Below are positions 40,420-51,995 of a stretch of 64,000 bases of DNA, in pieces. Both the position numbers and the translations under genes were made by a program. Within the stretch, counting starts at the first letter, position 1, and each line of letters opens with the position of its first letter. The DNA is taken from the NCBI RefSeq assembly GCF_001577775.1, contig NZ_CP010835.1:124001-188000 (forward strand), read 5' to 3'. A model generated the notes under the pieces. It saw only the letters and a list, made by a program, of their open reading frames with translations, did no database searches and was not told where the DNA came from. The DNA is from Pyrococcus kukulkanii. Its GTDB lineage: Archaea > Methanobacteriota_B > Thermococci > Thermococcales > Thermococcaceae.

Positions 40420-40953
40420 ATGGGGATCATTAAAGGTCTAAGGTATCCAACTATACTTGCCGGTCTCCTTCTACTATTTCTTTCATTAGGCTTAGCATTC
40501 ATTGCCTTGCAAGGCGAAATTATTAGCAAAGAGCTTTCTGGTGATTTAAGCCCAGGAACGCATTTTCTTTATGACAAGCAGATAGTAAAGATAATTGATG
40601 CCAATTTAACACTCTATTCAACAAATGCTAACGTTTCTGTGTCATGGGAAGGCAAGTACTACAACTTTGAACTTAAGAACGACAGTAGGACAATTACCGG
40701 TTTACATGACTTTCCGGCAATAACTACCGATGGAATGGTAACGTACAAGCTTGCAGTTGTTGGGTACTCTTATCCTTATTCGTGGTTGTCTCCAATAGGC
40801 TTTATCGCGATGATAGCAGGTAGCATGCTTTCCCTTCTGGGCTTTGTTAGTTACATGCAGGGAGAAATGGAAAAGGTGAAAAAGAGGAAGAAAGAAAACA
40901 CTCATGGTGGTGAAGATGTACAAGGAGCCGCTTGGCGTAAAGGTAGACTTTGA
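40420..40953 (+). CDS. Small membrane protein of unknown function
   Basis: 177 residues with a hydrophobic helix near the N-terminus (LAGLLLLFLSLGLAFIAL) and another near residue 130 (PIGFIAMIAGSMLSLLGFV). About 90 residues of beta-rich, probably external sequence lie between, and the cytoplasmic tail is basic (KVKKRKKENT). Not recognised. It follows the Dpp operon by about ten bases, suggesting co-transcription. The 3' end overlaps pgiA by 38 bp. ATG 40414 is an alternative start two codons earlier. Confidence 0.68.
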   Translation: MGIIKGLRYPTILAGLLLLFLSLGLAFIALQGEIISKELSGDLSPGTHFLYDKQIVKIIDANLTLYSTNANVSVSWEGKYYNFELKNDSRTITGLHDFPAITTDGMVTYKLAVVGYSYPYSWLSPIGFIAMIAGSMLSLLGFVSYMQGEMEKVKKRKKENTHGGEDVQGAAWRKGRL

Positions 40954-41485
40954 AACTGGGATAATTCCTGGGGCCAAGAAGTCCGTGAGAAGACTAAGCG
41001 ACATGAAGGGGTACTTCTTGGATAAGAAAGCCTGGGAGGAAATGGTCAAAAACGGAGACCCTGTGGTTTACGAAGTTTATGCGGTGGAGCAGGAGGAAAA
41101 GGAGGGTGACTTGAACTTTGCAACCACTGTTTTATACCCAGGAAAAGTCGGTAAAGAGTTCTTCTTCACCAAGGGGCACTTCCATGCCAAAAAAGATAGG
41201 GCTGAAGTTTACGTTGCATTAAAAGGTAAGGGGGGCATGCTCCTTCAAACCCCAGAAGGAGAGGCGAGATGGATTCCAATGGAGCCTGGGACTGTAGTGT
41301 ATGTTCCTCCTTACTGGGCCCACAGGACGGTTAACACTGGAGATGAACCGTTCATATTTCTCGCGATTTACCCGGCCGATGCAGGACATGACTACGGGAC
41401 AATAGCAGAGAAAGGATTCAGCAAGATCGTCATAGAAGAGGACGGCGAAGTTAAGGTAGTTGACAATCCCAGGTGGAAGAGCTGA
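40916..41485 (+). CDS. pgiA: Cupin-type glucose-6-phosphate isomerase
   Basis: Interconverts glucose-6-phosphate and fructose-6-phosphate in the modified Embden-Meyerhof pathway of Thermococcales. 189 residues, a cupin unrelated to classical PGI. The metal ligands of the Pyrococcus furiosus enzyme are all present at the same positions: H88, H90, E97 (GHFHAKKDRAEVY) and H136 (PYWAHRTVN). The start is ATG at 40916 behind GGTGGTG, inside the end of the upstream membrane-protein gene. Confidence 0.95.
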   Translation: MYKEPLGVKVDFETGIIPGAKKSVRRLSDMKGYFLDKKAWEEMVKNGDPVVYEVYAVEQEEKEGDLNFATTVLYPGKVGKEFFFTKGHFHAKKDRAEVYVALKGKGGMLLQTPEGEARWIPMEPGTVVYVPPYWAHRTVNTGDEPFIFLAIYPADAGHDYGTIAEKGFSKIVIEEDGEVKVVDNPRWKS

Positions 41486-41489
41486 TATC

Positions 41490-41515
41490 TCTTCTTCACT
41501 AATTTTTAATCTTTG
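41490..41515 (+). terminator. T-rich terminator after pgiA
   Basis: Pyrimidine/T-rich tract TCTCTTCTTCACTAATTTTT followed by AATCTTTG immediately downstream of the stop. Typical of hairpin-free archaeal termination. Confidence 0.5.
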
Positions 41516-41573
41516 AGTTCGTTTGCACTTGAAGCTTTAGGTGCTGAATTGACATTTCTATGTGTAAATAATC

Positions 41574-41582
41574 CTTAAAAAC
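41574..41582 (+). promoter_or_regulatory. TATA-like element of the purSQL operon
   Basis: CTTAAAAAC preceded by AATAATC, about 37-45 bases before the purS start. It is the best promoter candidate in the 133-bp gap after pgiA. Confidence 0.42.
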
Positions 41583-41618
41583 TTCTAATTTTTACATATT
41601 CATGCCAAGGTGATATGG

Positions 41619-41861
41619 GTGAAATGGAGGGTTAGGGTTCTCGTCAGGCTGAAGGAGGGGCTAAACGATCCAGAAGGGAGGGTTATAGGCAACGCACTCA
41701 GGAACCTTGGCTACAAGGTTGAGGATCTTAGGGTTCCTAAGTGCTTTGAGTTTACCCTAGAGAGCAAGAGGCCTGAGGAAGAAGTAGAAGAGATGTGCAA
41801 AAGGTTACTTGCAAATCCCTTGATCCACACTTGGGAGTACACAATTGAGCCGGTGAAGTGA
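41619..41861 (+). CDS. purS: Phosphoribosylformylglycinamidine synthase subunit PurS
   Basis: 80-residue small subunit that bridges PurQ and PurL in the FGAM synthase complex of purine synthesis. [22 protein letters not shown] at the start (initiator read from GTG) and [15 protein letters not shown] are family features. The start is GTG at 41619, correctly spaced from AAGGTGAT; an in-frame GTG at 41610 is inside that site. One base separates its stop from purQ. Confidence 0.9.
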   Translation: MKWRVRVLVRLKEGLNDPEGRVIGNALRNLGYKVEDLRVPKCFEFTLESKRPEEEVEEMCKRLLANPLIHTWEYTIEPVK

Positions 41862-41862
41862 G

Positions 41863-42534
41863 ATGCCCAGGTTCGCGGTTATAGTGTTTCCAGGAACGAA
41901 CTGTGACTTTGAAACAGTCGAGGCCATAAGGAAGGCGGGAGGAAAGGCTGAGAGGGTATGGTATAAGGGATCAATAAAGGACTATGATGGCGTCGTTCTT
42001 CCGGGAGGCTTTAGCTACGCCGATTATCTAAGGGCAGGAGCTATCGCGGCAAGGCAGAGGATAATGGATGAGGTTAGGGAGTTCGTAGAAGAGGGAAAGC
42101 CTGTCCTTGGAATATGCAATGGCTTTCAGGTTCTAACTGAATCGGGGATTTTGCCTGGTGCCTTAAGGCCGAACAAGATCCCGAGGTTCATCTGCAGATG
42201 GGTTTACCTTAAGGTAGTTGATACCAACACGGCATTTACACGGCTCTACGAGCCCGGAGAAGTTATTAAAATGCCGATAGCTCACGCTGAGGGTAACTAT
42301 TACATTGATGACCCCTCAAAGGTGAGGATAGTCTTCCAGTATAGCGACGAGAAGGGAAACATAACCGAAGATACGAATCCCAATGGATCAGTCTTGAACA
42401 TAGCCGGGATAAGCAATGAGAAGGGCAACGTTTTGGGCATGATGCCTCATCCTGAAAGGGCAAGTGACAGGTTCCTGGGAAGCGAGGACGGGCTTAGGGT
42501 GTTTAGAAGCATGGTAGAGTGGGTTAAGAGGTGA
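41863..42534 (+). CDS. purQ: Phosphoribosylformylglycinamidine synthase subunit PurQ (glutaminase)
   Basis: Class I glutamine amidotransferase subunit, 223 residues. The nucleophile is in [12 protein letters not shown] and the His-Glu pair is in [20 protein letters not shown] at the N-terminus and [10 protein letters not shown] are PurQ hallmarks. It supplies ammonia to PurL. GTGATTTTTATG joins it to purL with overlap. Confidence 0.94.
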   Translation: MPRFAVIVFPGTNCDFETVEAIRKAGGKAERVWYKGSIKDYDGVVLPGGFSYADYLRAGAIAARQRIMDEVREFVEEGKPVLGICNGFQVLTESGILPGALRPNKIPRFICRWVYLKVVDTNTAFTRLYEPGEVIKMPIAHAEGNYYIDDPSKVRIVFQYSDEKGNITEDTNPNGSVLNIAGISNEKGNVLGMMPHPERASDRFLGSEDGLRVFRSMVEWVKR

Positions 42535-42539
42535 TTTTT

Positions 42540-44654
42540 ATGTTCCCGCACGAGGAAAAGTACATTCGTGAGAGGCTAGGTAGGGAACCAAATGAACTTG
42601 AGTGGGCAATGCTTGAGGTAATGTGGAGCGAGCATGCATCTTACAAATCAAGTAGGCCTTGGCTCAAGCTTCTGCCCACGAAGAACGAGCATGTAATTCT
42701 TGGCCCAGGAGAAGATGCCGGGATAATAAAGTTCGATGATGAAACTTGGATAGTTGCCGGAATAGAGAGTCACAATCATCCCTCCGCCGTTGAACCTTAC
42801 GGTGGGGCCGCAACTGGAGTTGGTGGGATTGTCAGGGATGTCCTTTGTATGGGAGCTAGGCCCATAGCGTTATTAGACCCGATAAGATTTGGGCCCCTTG
42901 AGAACGACAGGAACAGATACCTTTTCGAGTACGTGGTTAAAGGTATAGCTGATTACGGGAACAGAATAGGCGTTCCGACCGTTGGGGGAGAGACGGAGTT
43001 TGATGAGAGCTTAGATAACTACACACTCGTAAATGTAGCCTGTATAGGAATAATGAGGCCAGAGCACTTAGTTCACAGCTACGTTACCGAGGCTGGATTA
43101 AAGCTCGTGTTGGTAGGTAATAGAACTGGGAGGGATGGAATTCACGGAGTTACGTTCGCTAGCGAAGAACTTAGTGAAAATGCTGAGGAAGAGGATCGCT
43201 CCGCCGTCCAGATCCCCGATCCCTTCACTGAGAAATTGTTGATAGAGGCAACTCTTGAAGCCGTGTACACGGGTAAAGTTAAGGCATTGAAGGACTTGGG
43301 TGGTGGCGGCTTAACCTGCGCTGCCTCCGAGATGGCCGGGAAGAGGGGCTTTGGGGCAATAATATACGCCGACAGGGTTCCCTTGAGGGAGCCTGGAATG
43401 AATGTCGTTGAGGTCATGATTTCCGAGAGCCAAGAGAGGATGCTCTTTGCGGTAAGGCCTGAGGACGTTGAAATCCTGGGGAAGATATTTGAGAAGTACG
43501 GGCTTGAGTGGGCTGTTGTGGGGGAAACTATAGAGGAGCCCCGCTTTATCGTCTACTGGAAAGGCGAGAAGGTTGCAGATCTTCCCATTGATCTCCTCAC
43601 TGACGTCCCCACGATTAAATGGCCCTTGAAGGAGTATAAGATTGAGGAGGACGTTGAAACTCCTCAAATTTCCTTGGAAGAAGCCTTCGATAGGGTTTGG
43701 AGGAGTCCGAACATTATAGCGAAGAAGTGGATTTGGGAACAGTATGACCATGAAGTTCAGGGGAGAACCGTTGTAAAGCCTGGATTTGATGCCGCAGTTT
43801 TGAAGATAAACGATGAGTATGGCCTAGCCTTTGTTGCCGATGGCAATCCCAGGCACAGCTACTTAAACCCCTATCACGGAGCCATGGGGGCGGTTGCTGA
43901 AGTCGTGAGGAATCTCGTTAGTGTTGGAGCTAGACCCATGGCATTAATCGATAACTTGAACTTCGCCTCTCCTGAAAGGCCCGAAGTTTACTGGACCTTT
44001 GCCGAGACCGTGAGGGGTTTAGCTGATGCAGCTAAAGCTTTCAACCTAGCTTACATAAGTGGGAACGTCAGCTTTTACAATGAGGTTGTGGATAAGCCAA
44101 TAAAACCGACTCCAGTTGTAGCTGGCCTTGGAAAGGTTAAACTTGAAGTAATCCCTAAAGGTCCCAGGAGAGGAGATCTCATCGCCATCGTGGGGGAAAC
44201 TAAGAAGGAGCTTGGTGGTTCTGAGCTGTACACGATCTTGGGAATCAGCAAGGGAGTAGCACCGAGGGTTGACCTTGAGAGAGAAAGAAGGAACGCCTAC
44301 GGGGTTCTTGAACTCATCGAGAGTTCGTTGGTATCCTTTGTTCACGATGTATCAAAGGGTGGAATCGCAGTGGCTTTAGCAGAGATTAGCGCGTGGTTCA
44401 GCGTTGGGGTTTCTGTCAAAATTAAGACTAACTTAAAGCCAGTAGACTTTGCATTTAGTGAAAGCCATGGGAGGTATGTTATAACGTTCCCAGAGGAGAG
44501 CTTAGAGAAAGTTCGGAGAGTTCTCCCAGTTGAAGTTGTTGGACGTATCGGTGGGAAAGAATTTGAGTTAGAGATAAACAATGAAAAAGTTACAAAGGAC
44601 GTTCAATGGCTTCGGGATATCTACTGGAACGAACTGTACAGGATTATGGACTAA
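42540..44654 (+). CDS. purL: Phosphoribosylformylglycinamidine synthase subunit PurL
   Basis: ATP-dependent synthetase subunit of FGAM synthase, 704 residues, the small PurL type. Family segments: [35 protein letters not shown] and [14 protein letters not shown]; in the second half [20 protein letters not shown] and [14 protein letters not shown]. It holds two AIRS-like domains. The start is ATG at 42540 after GAGGTGA; the GTG at 42531 is part of that site. The end overlaps the convergent nnr gene by four bases. Confidence 0.95.
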   Translation: MFPHEEKYIRERLGREPNELEWAMLEVMWSEHASYKSSRPWLKLLPTKNEHVILGPGEDAGIIKFDDETWIVAGIESHNHPSAVEPYGGAATGVGGIVRDVLCMGARPIALLDPIRFGPLENDRNRYLFEYVVKGIADYGNRIGVPTVGGETEFDESLDNYTLVNVACIGIMRPEHLVHSYVTEAGLKLVLVGNRTGRDGIHGVTFASEELSENAEEEDRSAVQIPDPFTEKLLIEATLEAVYTGKVKALKDLGGGGLTCAASEMAGKRGFGAIIYADRVPLREPGMNVVEVMISESQERMLFAVRPEDVEILGKIFEKYGLEWAVVGETIEEPRFIVYWKGEKVADLPIDLLTDVPTIKWPLKEYKIEEDVETPQISLEEAFDRVWRSPNIIAKKWIWEQYDHEVQGRTVVKPGFDAAVLKINDEYGLAFVADGNPRHSYLNPYHGAMGAVAEVVRNLVSVGARPMALIDNLNFASPERPEVYWTFAETVRGLADAAKAFNLAYISGNVSFYNEVVDKPIKPTPVVAGLGKVKLEVIPKGPRRGDLIAIVGETKKELGGSELYTILGISKGVAPRVDLERERRNAYGVLELIESSLVSFVHDVSKGGIAVALAEISAWFSVGVSVKIKTNLKPVDFAFSESHGRYVITFPEESLEKVRRVLPVEVVGRIGGKEFELEINNEKVTKDVQWLRDIYWNELYRIMD

Positions 44655-46093
44655 AACTCCACAACATCTTTTAATGCCCTCGGTATCTTTTCCGCAACAT
44701 CAATTGCCGTATATGCCTCTTCTCTCTCTTCTTTTAGAAGATCTCCAGCGTACCCAACGAGAAATGCGGCAGCTTGAGCTGCTCTTAGAGGATTATTGCC
44801 TAAAGCCAAGAACGCTCCAACGGTTCCAGCTAAAACGTCTCCAGTTCCCCCAGTTGTCATGCCCTTGTTTCCAGTTTTATTGTAGTACCATCCATTTCCA
44901 TCGCTTATAATGTCAATTGGCCCCTTTAGGAGTATCGTTCCTTCAATTTCTTTGGCTTTTTCCATTACAAGTTTAGCCCTTTCCTCAAGAGAACCCTCGG
45001 GCTTAACCCCAAAAAGAGTAAAGAACTCTCCTGAGTGAGGTGTTAACACGAAAGCCTTGCCCTTTAAGGACTCCTTATGTTCAGCCACTATCTTAAGGCC
45101 GTCTGCATCTATCACGATTGGCTTATTCACTCTCTCCAGGAATTCAGAAACGAAAGCCTTCGTTGCCTCATTTATTCCTATCCCCGGCCCCAGGACTATA
45201 GCATCAACTTTCTCAGCAAGTTTCAGCGCCTCTTCTACATGTCTTGCCGTTAGGTTTTCACCCCTAACTTCTCTAATGATTAGATTGGGGTCGGTAATTT
45301 TCTTTGCTACCCTCTCTGGAGTTAAGAGAAACACAAGATCAACGAGATAACTTGCGGCTTTAGCAGCTAAGTATGGAGCTCCATAATAGTTTTCGCTACC
45401 TCCTATGATGAGCAACTTCCCATTCTGGCCCTTATGTTCGCCTTTCCTCTTGAACGCAAATTTGACGTGGGCTGGCCCTACCAAGTGGTACAGCTCCCTG
45501 GGATATCCTATCTTCACTATGACCCTCCCAAAGTCCCTGAACTCTTCCTTATCCCACTGAAATGTAATTGCTAGGTCACACTCTACCCTTACCTCGGAAG
45601 GATATCCGCTTGGTAAGTCAATACTTACAATCTTAGCCTTCCCGGAGTATTCGTTTATCTTCTCTATCGCTGACCTTATCGGTTCCCTGGGTTCACCCTT
45701 CGTTCCAGCTCCAAGGAGAGCGTCAACTATTACATTAAAACTAGATAAGTCCAAATCTTTTATCTGACTTGAATCTTTTAGTACCTTTACCTTTACAAAT
45801 TCAAGGTTCTTGAGTATGCCCCAGTTAAGCTTAGCCTCTTCGCTCCTTATCTTTGCTTCATCCCCCACAAGGAAGACCGTAACATCATTCTCAAAACTTA
45901 GGTGTCTTGCAGCAACGAACCCATCCCCTCCGTTATTCCCAGTTCCACAGAAGACAGCTATCTTAAGGCCCTTCCCAAATCTCTCCTCTATAACTCTAGC
46001 AACCCCGGCCCCTGCATTTTCCATTAGCTGGAAAGGAGTTATCCCAAGCCACTTAGCGTTTATGTCCCATATGTAAACGTCTTCGATCCTCAT
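44651..46093 (-). CDS. nnr: Bifunctional NAD(P)H-hydrate repair enzyme (epimerase and ADP-dependent dehydratase)
   Basis: Repairs heat- or enzyme-damaged hydrated NAD(P)H. 480 residues. The N-terminal YjeF_N epimerase domain (1-200) has [12 protein letters not shown] and [19 protein letters not shown]. The C-terminal carbohydrate-kinase-like dehydratase domain (about 210-480) has [13 protein letters not shown] and [20 protein letters not shown]. Two ATGs two codons apart are possible; 46093 suits the GGGGATGA binding site better. Fusion of both activities is the common archaeal form. Confidence 0.93.
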   Translation of the reverse strand: MRIEDVYIWDINAKWLGITPFQLMENAGAGVARVIEERFGKGLKIAVFCGTGNNGGDGFVAARHLSFENDVTVFLVGDEAKIRSEEAKLNWGILKNLEFVKVKVLKDSSQIKDLDLSSFNVIVDALLGAGTKGEPREPIRSAIEKINEYSGKAKIVSIDLPSGYPSEVRVECDLAITFQWDKEEFRDFGRVIVKIGYPRELYHLVGPAHVKFAFKRKGEHKGQNGKLLIIGGSENYYGAPYLAAKAASYLVDLVFLLTPERVAKKITDPNLIIREVRGENLTARHVEEALKLAEKVDAIVLGPGIGINEATKAFVSEFLERVNKPIVIDADGLKIVAEHKESLKGKAFVLTPHSGEFFTLFGVKPEGSLEERAKLVMEKAKEIEGTILLKGPIDIISDGNGWYYNKTGNKGMTTGGTGDVLAGTVGAFLALGNNPLRAAQAAAFLVGYAGDLLKEEREEAYTAIDVAEKIPRALKDVVEF

Positions 46094-46187
46094 TCTCATC
46101 CCCAGGATAGGATGGCAAAGAGGACTTTAGGGTTTTTGCATTATTAAGTTAAATTAGGACTTTTAAATGTCCACTTTTGTGCGTAAA

Positions 46188-46197
46188 GTTTATAAAG
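46188..46197 (+). promoter_or_regulatory. TATA box of the initiator tRNA gene
   Basis: GTTTATAAAG centred about 35 bases before the mature 5' end of the tRNA, the standard archaeal position. Confidence 0.6.
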
Positions 46198-46227
46198 CCA
46201 ATGCTGAGAGTTAGTATTGGGTCTCGC

Positions 46228-46302
46228 AGCGGGGTGGGGCAGCTAGGAGTGCCCGCCGGGCTCATAACCCGGAGGTCGGAGGTTCAAATCCTCCCCCCGC
46301 TA
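46228..46302 (+). tRNA. Initiator tRNA-Met (CAT)
   Basis: 75-nt cloverleaf. The acceptor stem is AGCGGGG/CCCCGCT with the A1-U72 pair of archaeal initiators and discriminator A. The anticodon stem CCGGG/CCCGG carries the three G-C pairs typical of initiators around the loop CTCATAA (anticodon at 46263-46265). The T arm is GGAGG TTCAAAT CCTCC. The 3' CCA is not encoded. No intron is seen. Confidence 0.96.
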
Positions 46303-46337
46303 TACATTTATTTTCTGTGGTAATTATTTTCGGAGGA

Positions 46338-47165
46338 TTATGAGTAATATTCTTGAAGAAACATTGCTAGCTTTTCTTGCTTTCGTAAGATGGTGAACCC
46401 AATGAGTTCAGCGAACCTTGCAACACTGCTCCTCCTGTGAATACTGATTCTGTATAGATCGCTAGTGTACTCGTATTCCTGTCCCCTAATTACAACTTTT
46501 GTTCCTTTCTTTCTAGCCAAGTACACCGTGGAGTGAATTCCCATACCCTCAAGAAGATCCCTACATAATTTAAGGACGTCTTTATCATAGTTATCTGCAG
46601 TTATACTAGCTTTTCGTGGGTTCTTTTTGCTTATGGAAACGCTCCCCTCGCTATCAAAGAATCCCCTTAGGAATTCTACGGGCCACCTCCCTGCAACTTC
46701 GAACAGCTTCTCCCTTGGCCCGCTCAAAAACATGTAAAGCTCCTTGCTTACAGCTTCAACGACCCACCTTCCAACTCTTGAAGAATCGTTCTCCCAGTAG
46801 AGGCTTGGCCTCAAGCCTATATCTTTAAGGGCCTCAGCGAAGGCCCCAGCGAACTCCCTGTCAACTACCTTAAGCCTTATCCTGTATCTGTATCTATCGT
46901 CAAGGCTCACACTCCCATCCCCGAGGTGTACTCCAACTACATAGGCAAGAGAAGGTGATTCAAAGTTAATCCTCCTGACTTTCCTCAGAGGATCACTCTC
47001 CCCTTTGCACCATCTCATAACAGTAGCCTTCGAGATCCCAACCCCGTATTCCTCCTTAATGATCTCGGTTATCTTGGAATAACTCAAGCCCTCCTTTCTT
47101 AACCTTCTCACTTCTTCACGAACCTTCTCGACCTCTTGGGGACTTAAATCCTTAAGGGATCGCAT
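46338..47165 (-). CDS. Free-standing LAGLIDADG protein with N-terminal helix-turn-helix
   Basis: 275 residues. An N-terminal helix-turn-helix (about 8-55; LRKEGLSYSKITEIIKEEY, ISKATVMRWCKGES) precedes a LAGLIDADG fold. Its two motifs are LAYVVGVHLGDGSV (acidic residue D83) and EFLRGFFDSEGSVS (D171). Both acidic catalytic positions are kept, so nuclease activity is plausible. There are no intein splicing motifs, so it is not an intein remnant. It starts 36 bases from a tRNA gene end, but on the opposite strand. ATG 47165 has a TATA-like TTTAAATACTTATA just upstream, suggesting a leaderless or short-leader transcript. Function unknown: a homing enzyme or a domesticated regulator. Confidence 0.8.
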   Translation of the reverse strand: MRSLKDLSPQEVEKVREEVRRLRKEGLSYSKITEIIKEEYGVGISKATVMRWCKGESDPLRKVRRINFESPSLAYVVGVHLGDGSVSLDDRYRYRIRLKVVDREFAGAFAEALKDIGLRPSLYWENDSSRVGRWVVEAVSKELYMFLSGPREKLFEVAGRWPVEFLRGFFDSEGSVSISKKNPRKASITADNYDKDVLKLCRDLLEGMGIHSTVYLARKKGTKVVIRGQEYEYTSDLYRISIHRRSSVARFAELIGFTILRKQEKLAMFLQEYYS

Positions 47166-47189
47166 ACTCAGCACTATCAATATAAGTAT

Positions 47190-48428
47190 TTAAATTTTTA
47201 GATGATAATAAGCTTTATAACTTCCCATGATGGTCACAGAGACCTGAGAAACTAAAGTTGCAAGTGCCGCTCCAGAGGCTCCATACTTGGATATGAGAAT
47301 ATAGTTCAGCACTACATTTAGCAGGGCTGTGAAACCCACTATCTTCGTAAACTCAAGCTCCTTACCGGTTGCGTTCATTAGACTTCCTATAAGGGAGTTC
47401 AGGAACATAAAAGGAACTGCAACCCCTAGGATTTTGAGAATTGGAATGCTGGGTAGGAATTTACTTCCCAAGAAAATGGTGATCAAGAGGTTAGGGAATG
47501 CCATCAATCCACCGGCACCTACGATTCCTAGTCCTAAGAGGGTCATATAGGCTTTATTGAACAGCGTTCTGACTATTCTCTTATCCTTCTCCCATAGCCT
47601 TGCCATTGGAGGTAGGATGGTTGGAATCACAACCGTAGGGACAAGCAAGGCAACTTGAATAAACATATATGCCCCTCTATAGAGGCCCGTCTCGTAATTT
47701 CCCCTCAGCAGGTTTAACATGACAACATCGGTCTGATAATATATCATGGTGAATAAGTTAATTAGCCAGAAGGGATATGACCTTCTGAGAATCCCTAGCC
47801 ACTCTTTAAGTTTAAACTTAGGCTTCACAAATCCGGCAATTTTGGTTGTGAAGTAAATCTTCATGGTATCTCTGATAACGTATCCAGCCACTAAGGCTTC
47901 CACAAAGGTTCGCAGTGATCTGAGGTAGTACAGAATTGGAACTCCCGTTATAAAGGCCCAGCACCTTTCTGTGATTCTCGCTATAGCCTCATACTTGGTA
48001 ACCTCGTGCGCGTACATAAGTCCAGTAAAGAAAGTAGCTACCCAGTATAGAATAGCTTCTACGCCAACTCCCAAGATCAGGAGCTTCACCCAGAGGGGCT
48101 TTGGAAGGAATAGAGTTATTACGGCTAGAATCACGAAATTCATAAATGCTAAGGAAATCTTCAGTCCAAGGGCTACTGGAACTAAATCGCGGAGTCTATT
48201 TTTATCTTTGGAGACTTCCTTCGTTACATAGAAGTTAACGCCAAAGTCCGAAAATACTCCCAGGATTCCAACGTAGTAGAATATGAAAGAGTATAGCCCA
48301 AGCCCCTCTGGTCCCAAGGTTCTTCCCATGACAACTATTATACCATAGGCTAAAACTTTCGAGAGTACTTCAGCAATGAAAAGCCAACCAGCGTTTTCTA
48401 TGAGCTTCCACTTGAGGCTTTTGGCCAT
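47190..48428 (-). CDS. Polysaccharide flippase (Wzx/MATE-like, RfbX family)
   Basis: 412-residue membrane protein with about twelve helices, matching the oligosaccharide flippase (PST) family. Typical features are GRTLGPEGLGLYSFIFYYVGI at the start, YYQTDVVMLNLLRGNYETGLYR in the middle and NATGKELEFTKIVGF near residue 345. It would move lipid-linked sugars across the membrane for surface polysaccharide or N-glycan assembly. No glycosyltransferase is adjacent. No clear ribosome binding site precedes the ATG. Confidence 0.85.
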   Translation of the reverse strand: MAKSLKWKLIENAGWLFIAEVLSKVLAYGIIVVMGRTLGPEGLGLYSFIFYYVGILGVFSDFGVNFYVTKEVSKDKNRLRDLVPVALGLKISLAFMNFVILAVITLFLPKPLWVKLLILGVGVEAILYWVATFFTGLMYAHEVTKYEAIARITERCWAFITGVPILYYLRSLRTFVEALVAGYVIRDTMKIYFTTKIAGFVKPKFKLKEWLGILRRSYPFWLINLFTMIYYQTDVVMLNLLRGNYETGLYRGAYMFIQVALLVPTVVIPTILPPMARLWEKDKRIVRTLFNKAYMTLLGLGIVGAGGLMAFPNLLITIFLGSKFLPSIPILKILGVAVPFMFLNSLIGSLMNATGKELEFTKIVGFTALLNVVLNYILISKYGASGAALATLVSQVSVTIMGSYKAYYHLKI

Positions 48429-48459
48429 CGCTAAAAGAAAGGAGGGAGGGTTAAAAAAG

Positions 48460-49971
<1,512 letters not shown>

Positions 49972-49981
49972 TTAGGGCAAC

Positions 49982-49991
49982 CTTTAAATAT
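49982..49991 (+). promoter_or_regulatory. TATA box for the HTH-ACT regulator
   Basis: CTTTAAATAT about 40 bases before the ATG at 50028. The 110-bp gap is shared with guaB on the other strand, whose own TATA-like sequence TTTTTATATCC lies near 49960-49970. Confidence 0.5.
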
Positions 49992-50027
49992 ACATTTTTA
50001 CCCAATATTGAGTAAGAGGTGACAGGA

Positions 50028-50612
50028 ATGATACACATACTTGAGGAATACTTCAAGAACTATCCAGCAAGGAGGAAGGTTGTTGAGTTCCTATGGAGTG
50101 CTGGATTGTCTGTAAAAAATGGTAAGGTTTACATCAAGGATGTTGAAGTTCCCATAACAGGTATAGCCCAGGCTACCGGTGTTAACAGGAAGATAGTCTA
50201 TCACACTATAGAGTACATAGAATCAAAGCCCGCTTTAAAGATACTATTCGAGAATCTCTCCCCCAAGTCAAGCTTGGTCTCAATAGCTCCCTTAATGGGA
50301 TGGGAAGTTCTTGAATTAACAATACAGAAGGGATCTTATGAAAAGGTACTTGCTAAGGTTCTCAGTATCTTGGCAGAGAAAAGGATTAGGGTCGTGGAGA
50401 TATTTGGCAGTAATCCTTATGAGGATAAAAGTAAGGCTTACCTTGTCATAGAAGGTGTTCTCCCTTTTGAAGTCATAGCATCAATGAGAACAGAGGGAGC
50501 ACTCGAGAGAATCGTAATACACACTCCCGAGAGAAATAAAGAGAGAATGATATGTCCTAAGTGCGAAGTTAAATACTGCCCCAGGAAGGTTGTATTTACC
50601 CCAGAATCCTAA
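50028..50612 (+). CDS. HTH and ACT domain regulator (COG2150-like)
   Basis: 194 residues. An N-terminal winged-helix-like region (about 10-75; [21 protein letters not shown]) precedes an ACT-like domain (about 85-165; [33 protein letters not shown], given as family features). A C-terminal cysteine cluster ([13 protein letters not shown]) may bind zinc. ACT domains sense amino acids or nucleotides. The protein is encoded divergently from guaB, so control of purine synthesis is a guess. Start ATG 50028 behind AGGTGACAGGA. Confidence 0.78.
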   Translation: MIHILEEYFKNYPARRKVVEFLWSAGLSVKNGKVYIKDVEVPITGIAQATGVNRKIVYHTIEYIESKPALKILFENLSPKSSLVSIAPLMGWEVLELTIQKGSYEKVLAKVLSILAEKRIRVVEIFGSNPYEDKSKAYLVIEGVLPFEVIASMRTEGALERIVIHTPERNKERMICPKCEVKYCPRKVVFTPES

Positions 50613-50871
50613 AGCCTTTTTCGCCCTTAGGTTCCTCCCACTCAATCTCCACCCTTGTGACCCTTGCCAGTGGTGGTCCTTGATGAGCCCATCCTATTAA
50701 TGCTTCGACTCTTTCTTCTTCCCCCTCAAGTACTGCCTCAACGCTCCCATCTGGAAGATTCCTGACCCACCCATTTACACCAAGTTTCCTTGCTTCCCTT
50801 TGCATGCTCCATCTAAAGCCAACTCCTTGAACCCTCCCGTATATTCTTAGGTGGGCTCTAACAATTGCCAT
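50596..50871 (-). CDS. acyP: Acylphosphatase
   Basis: Hydrolyses acyl phosphates such as 1,3-bisphosphoglycerate. 91 residues, the standard length. The phosphate-binding loop and catalytic Arg are in [10 protein letters not shown] and the catalytic Asn is in [14 protein letters not shown]. The start is ATG at 50869-50871 after GGAG. The end overlaps the convergent regulator gene by 17 bp. Confidence 0.95.
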   Translation of the reverse strand: MAIVRAHLRIYGRVQGVGFRWSMQREARKLGVNGWVRNLPDGSVEAVLEGEEERVEALIGWAHQGPPLARVTRVEIEWEEPKGEKGFRILG

Positions 50872-50903
50872 GACTCCTCCCACCCATATATCCTAGGAGA
50901 TAC

Positions 50904-51542
50904 TTAAGATATTTTCTTGAGCATAACGTCTAATCCCTCTAAGTCTATTACCGCGTAGTATCCCCTTGAAAGTGGGCCGGGGTTAATTGCTATGGTCTCT
51001 CCAATTCTTTCAATTCCTCTTCCTTCGTGAATGTGGCCGCAGATGCATATTGGGGGCTGTTCCTCTTCTATAAATCTTCTTAATCCCCTGCTTCCAGCAT
51101 GAAGTCCCGAAAAAGTCTTATCGAGTTTAGTTCCGTAGGGTGGGGCATGCGTCAGTATTAAATCTCCAGCTTTGTAGTTTCTCTTTAATGATTCATAAAT
51201 TACGTCGTCGGGGAATTCCCATATTGTTGAGAAAGGAGTTATGTTTGATCCCCCAAATCCCACTATTCCAACGCCTCTAATCTCTATTCTTCTATCGTGA
51301 ACACTTATTCCAAGTTTTTCCAGTGTTTCAAGAACATCTTTTCCATCACAGTTGCCCATTACTGCTAAAATTGGCTTTTTCGTCTTAAGAAGTGGCGATA
51401 AAATTCTCTCTGCCTCTCTTCCATTGCTGAAATGTGTTATATCTCCAGCAACTAAGATTACATCGAAATCTTGAACACCCTTAGCTAACGCTTTAACTGC
51501 CGAGTAATTCCCGTGTATATCAGTTATAGCGAGAATTCTCAT
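50904..51542 (-). CDS. Calcineurin-like metallophosphoesterase
   Basis: 212 residues with the full dimetal motif set: DIHGN (residues 7-11), GDITHF, GNCD, THAPPYGTK and CGHIHEGRG. Substrate unknown; related archaeal enzymes act on phosphodiesters. It starts at ATG behind GGGTGATAAA and is divergent from the next gene. Confidence 0.9.
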   Translation of the reverse strand: MRILAITDIHGNYSAVKALAKGVQDFDVILVAGDITHFSNGREAERILSPLLKTKKPILAVMGNCDGKDVLETLEKLGISVHDRRIEIRGVGIVGFGGSNITPFSTIWEFPDDVIYESLKRNYKAGDLILTHAPPYGTKLDKTFSGLHAGSRGLRRFIEEEQPPICICGHIHEGRGIERIGETIAINPGPLSRGYYAVIDLEGLDVMLKKIS

Positions 51543-51627
51543 TTTATCACCCTAAAAATCTCTATGCAGGCTATTATAAGCCTTAAGCTTAAAAGGTGAA
51601 ATTTTCTTCATGAATATGGTGGTGAGG

Positions 51628-51942
51628 ATGGGATGGAGAGAGGATCTTAGGAGTGAGGGCTTTCTTGACCTTGGAGAGTTTATAATTGAGCTGATTTACG
51701 TTAACTGTCCTTGCGAGCCAATTCCTCCAGTCTTAGCTATATATGATAAGAGGGAGGATGAGTGGTATAGAGTTGATGAAACTCCAACCGTAAATAATTA
51801 TAGTGAAGCATGTGATTGGGCTATTGAAGTTATAGAGAGGATAAGGGAGGGAGAAGGAGTTAAGATAGTTGGCCTTGATGGGCCTGCTCCTCTAAAGATG
51901 GTGGTGAGATTAAGAAAGAGTCTTCAAAGATTAACTGATTAA
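51628..51942 (+). CDS. Small conserved hypothetical protein
   Basis: 104 residues, acidic, with no membrane segment. Notable parts are YVNCPCEPIPPVLAIYDKREDEWYRVDETPTV (two close cysteines and prolines) and KIVGLDGPAPLKMVVRLRKSL. Not recognised. The start is ATG at 51628 immediately after GGTGAGG. It precedes the FAD dehydrogenase gene by 93 bp, which has its own TATA box. Confidence 0.6.
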   Translation: MGWREDLRSEGFLDLGEFIIELIYVNCPCEPIPPVLAIYDKREDEWYRVDETPTVNNYSEACDWAIEVIERIREGEGVKIVGLDGPAPLKMVVRLRKSLQRLTD

Positions 51943-51995
51943 TGTCAAAATTAGGGGTTAACGAAATAATGGTTAAACTGAAATTTGCCAAAAGA

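Noticed and set aside
46338-47165. Intein or intron origin of the LAGLIDADG protein
   Set aside because: No splice-junction residues (N-terminal Cys/Ser, C-terminal His-Asn) and no split host gene around it; the adjacent tRNA is unbroken.
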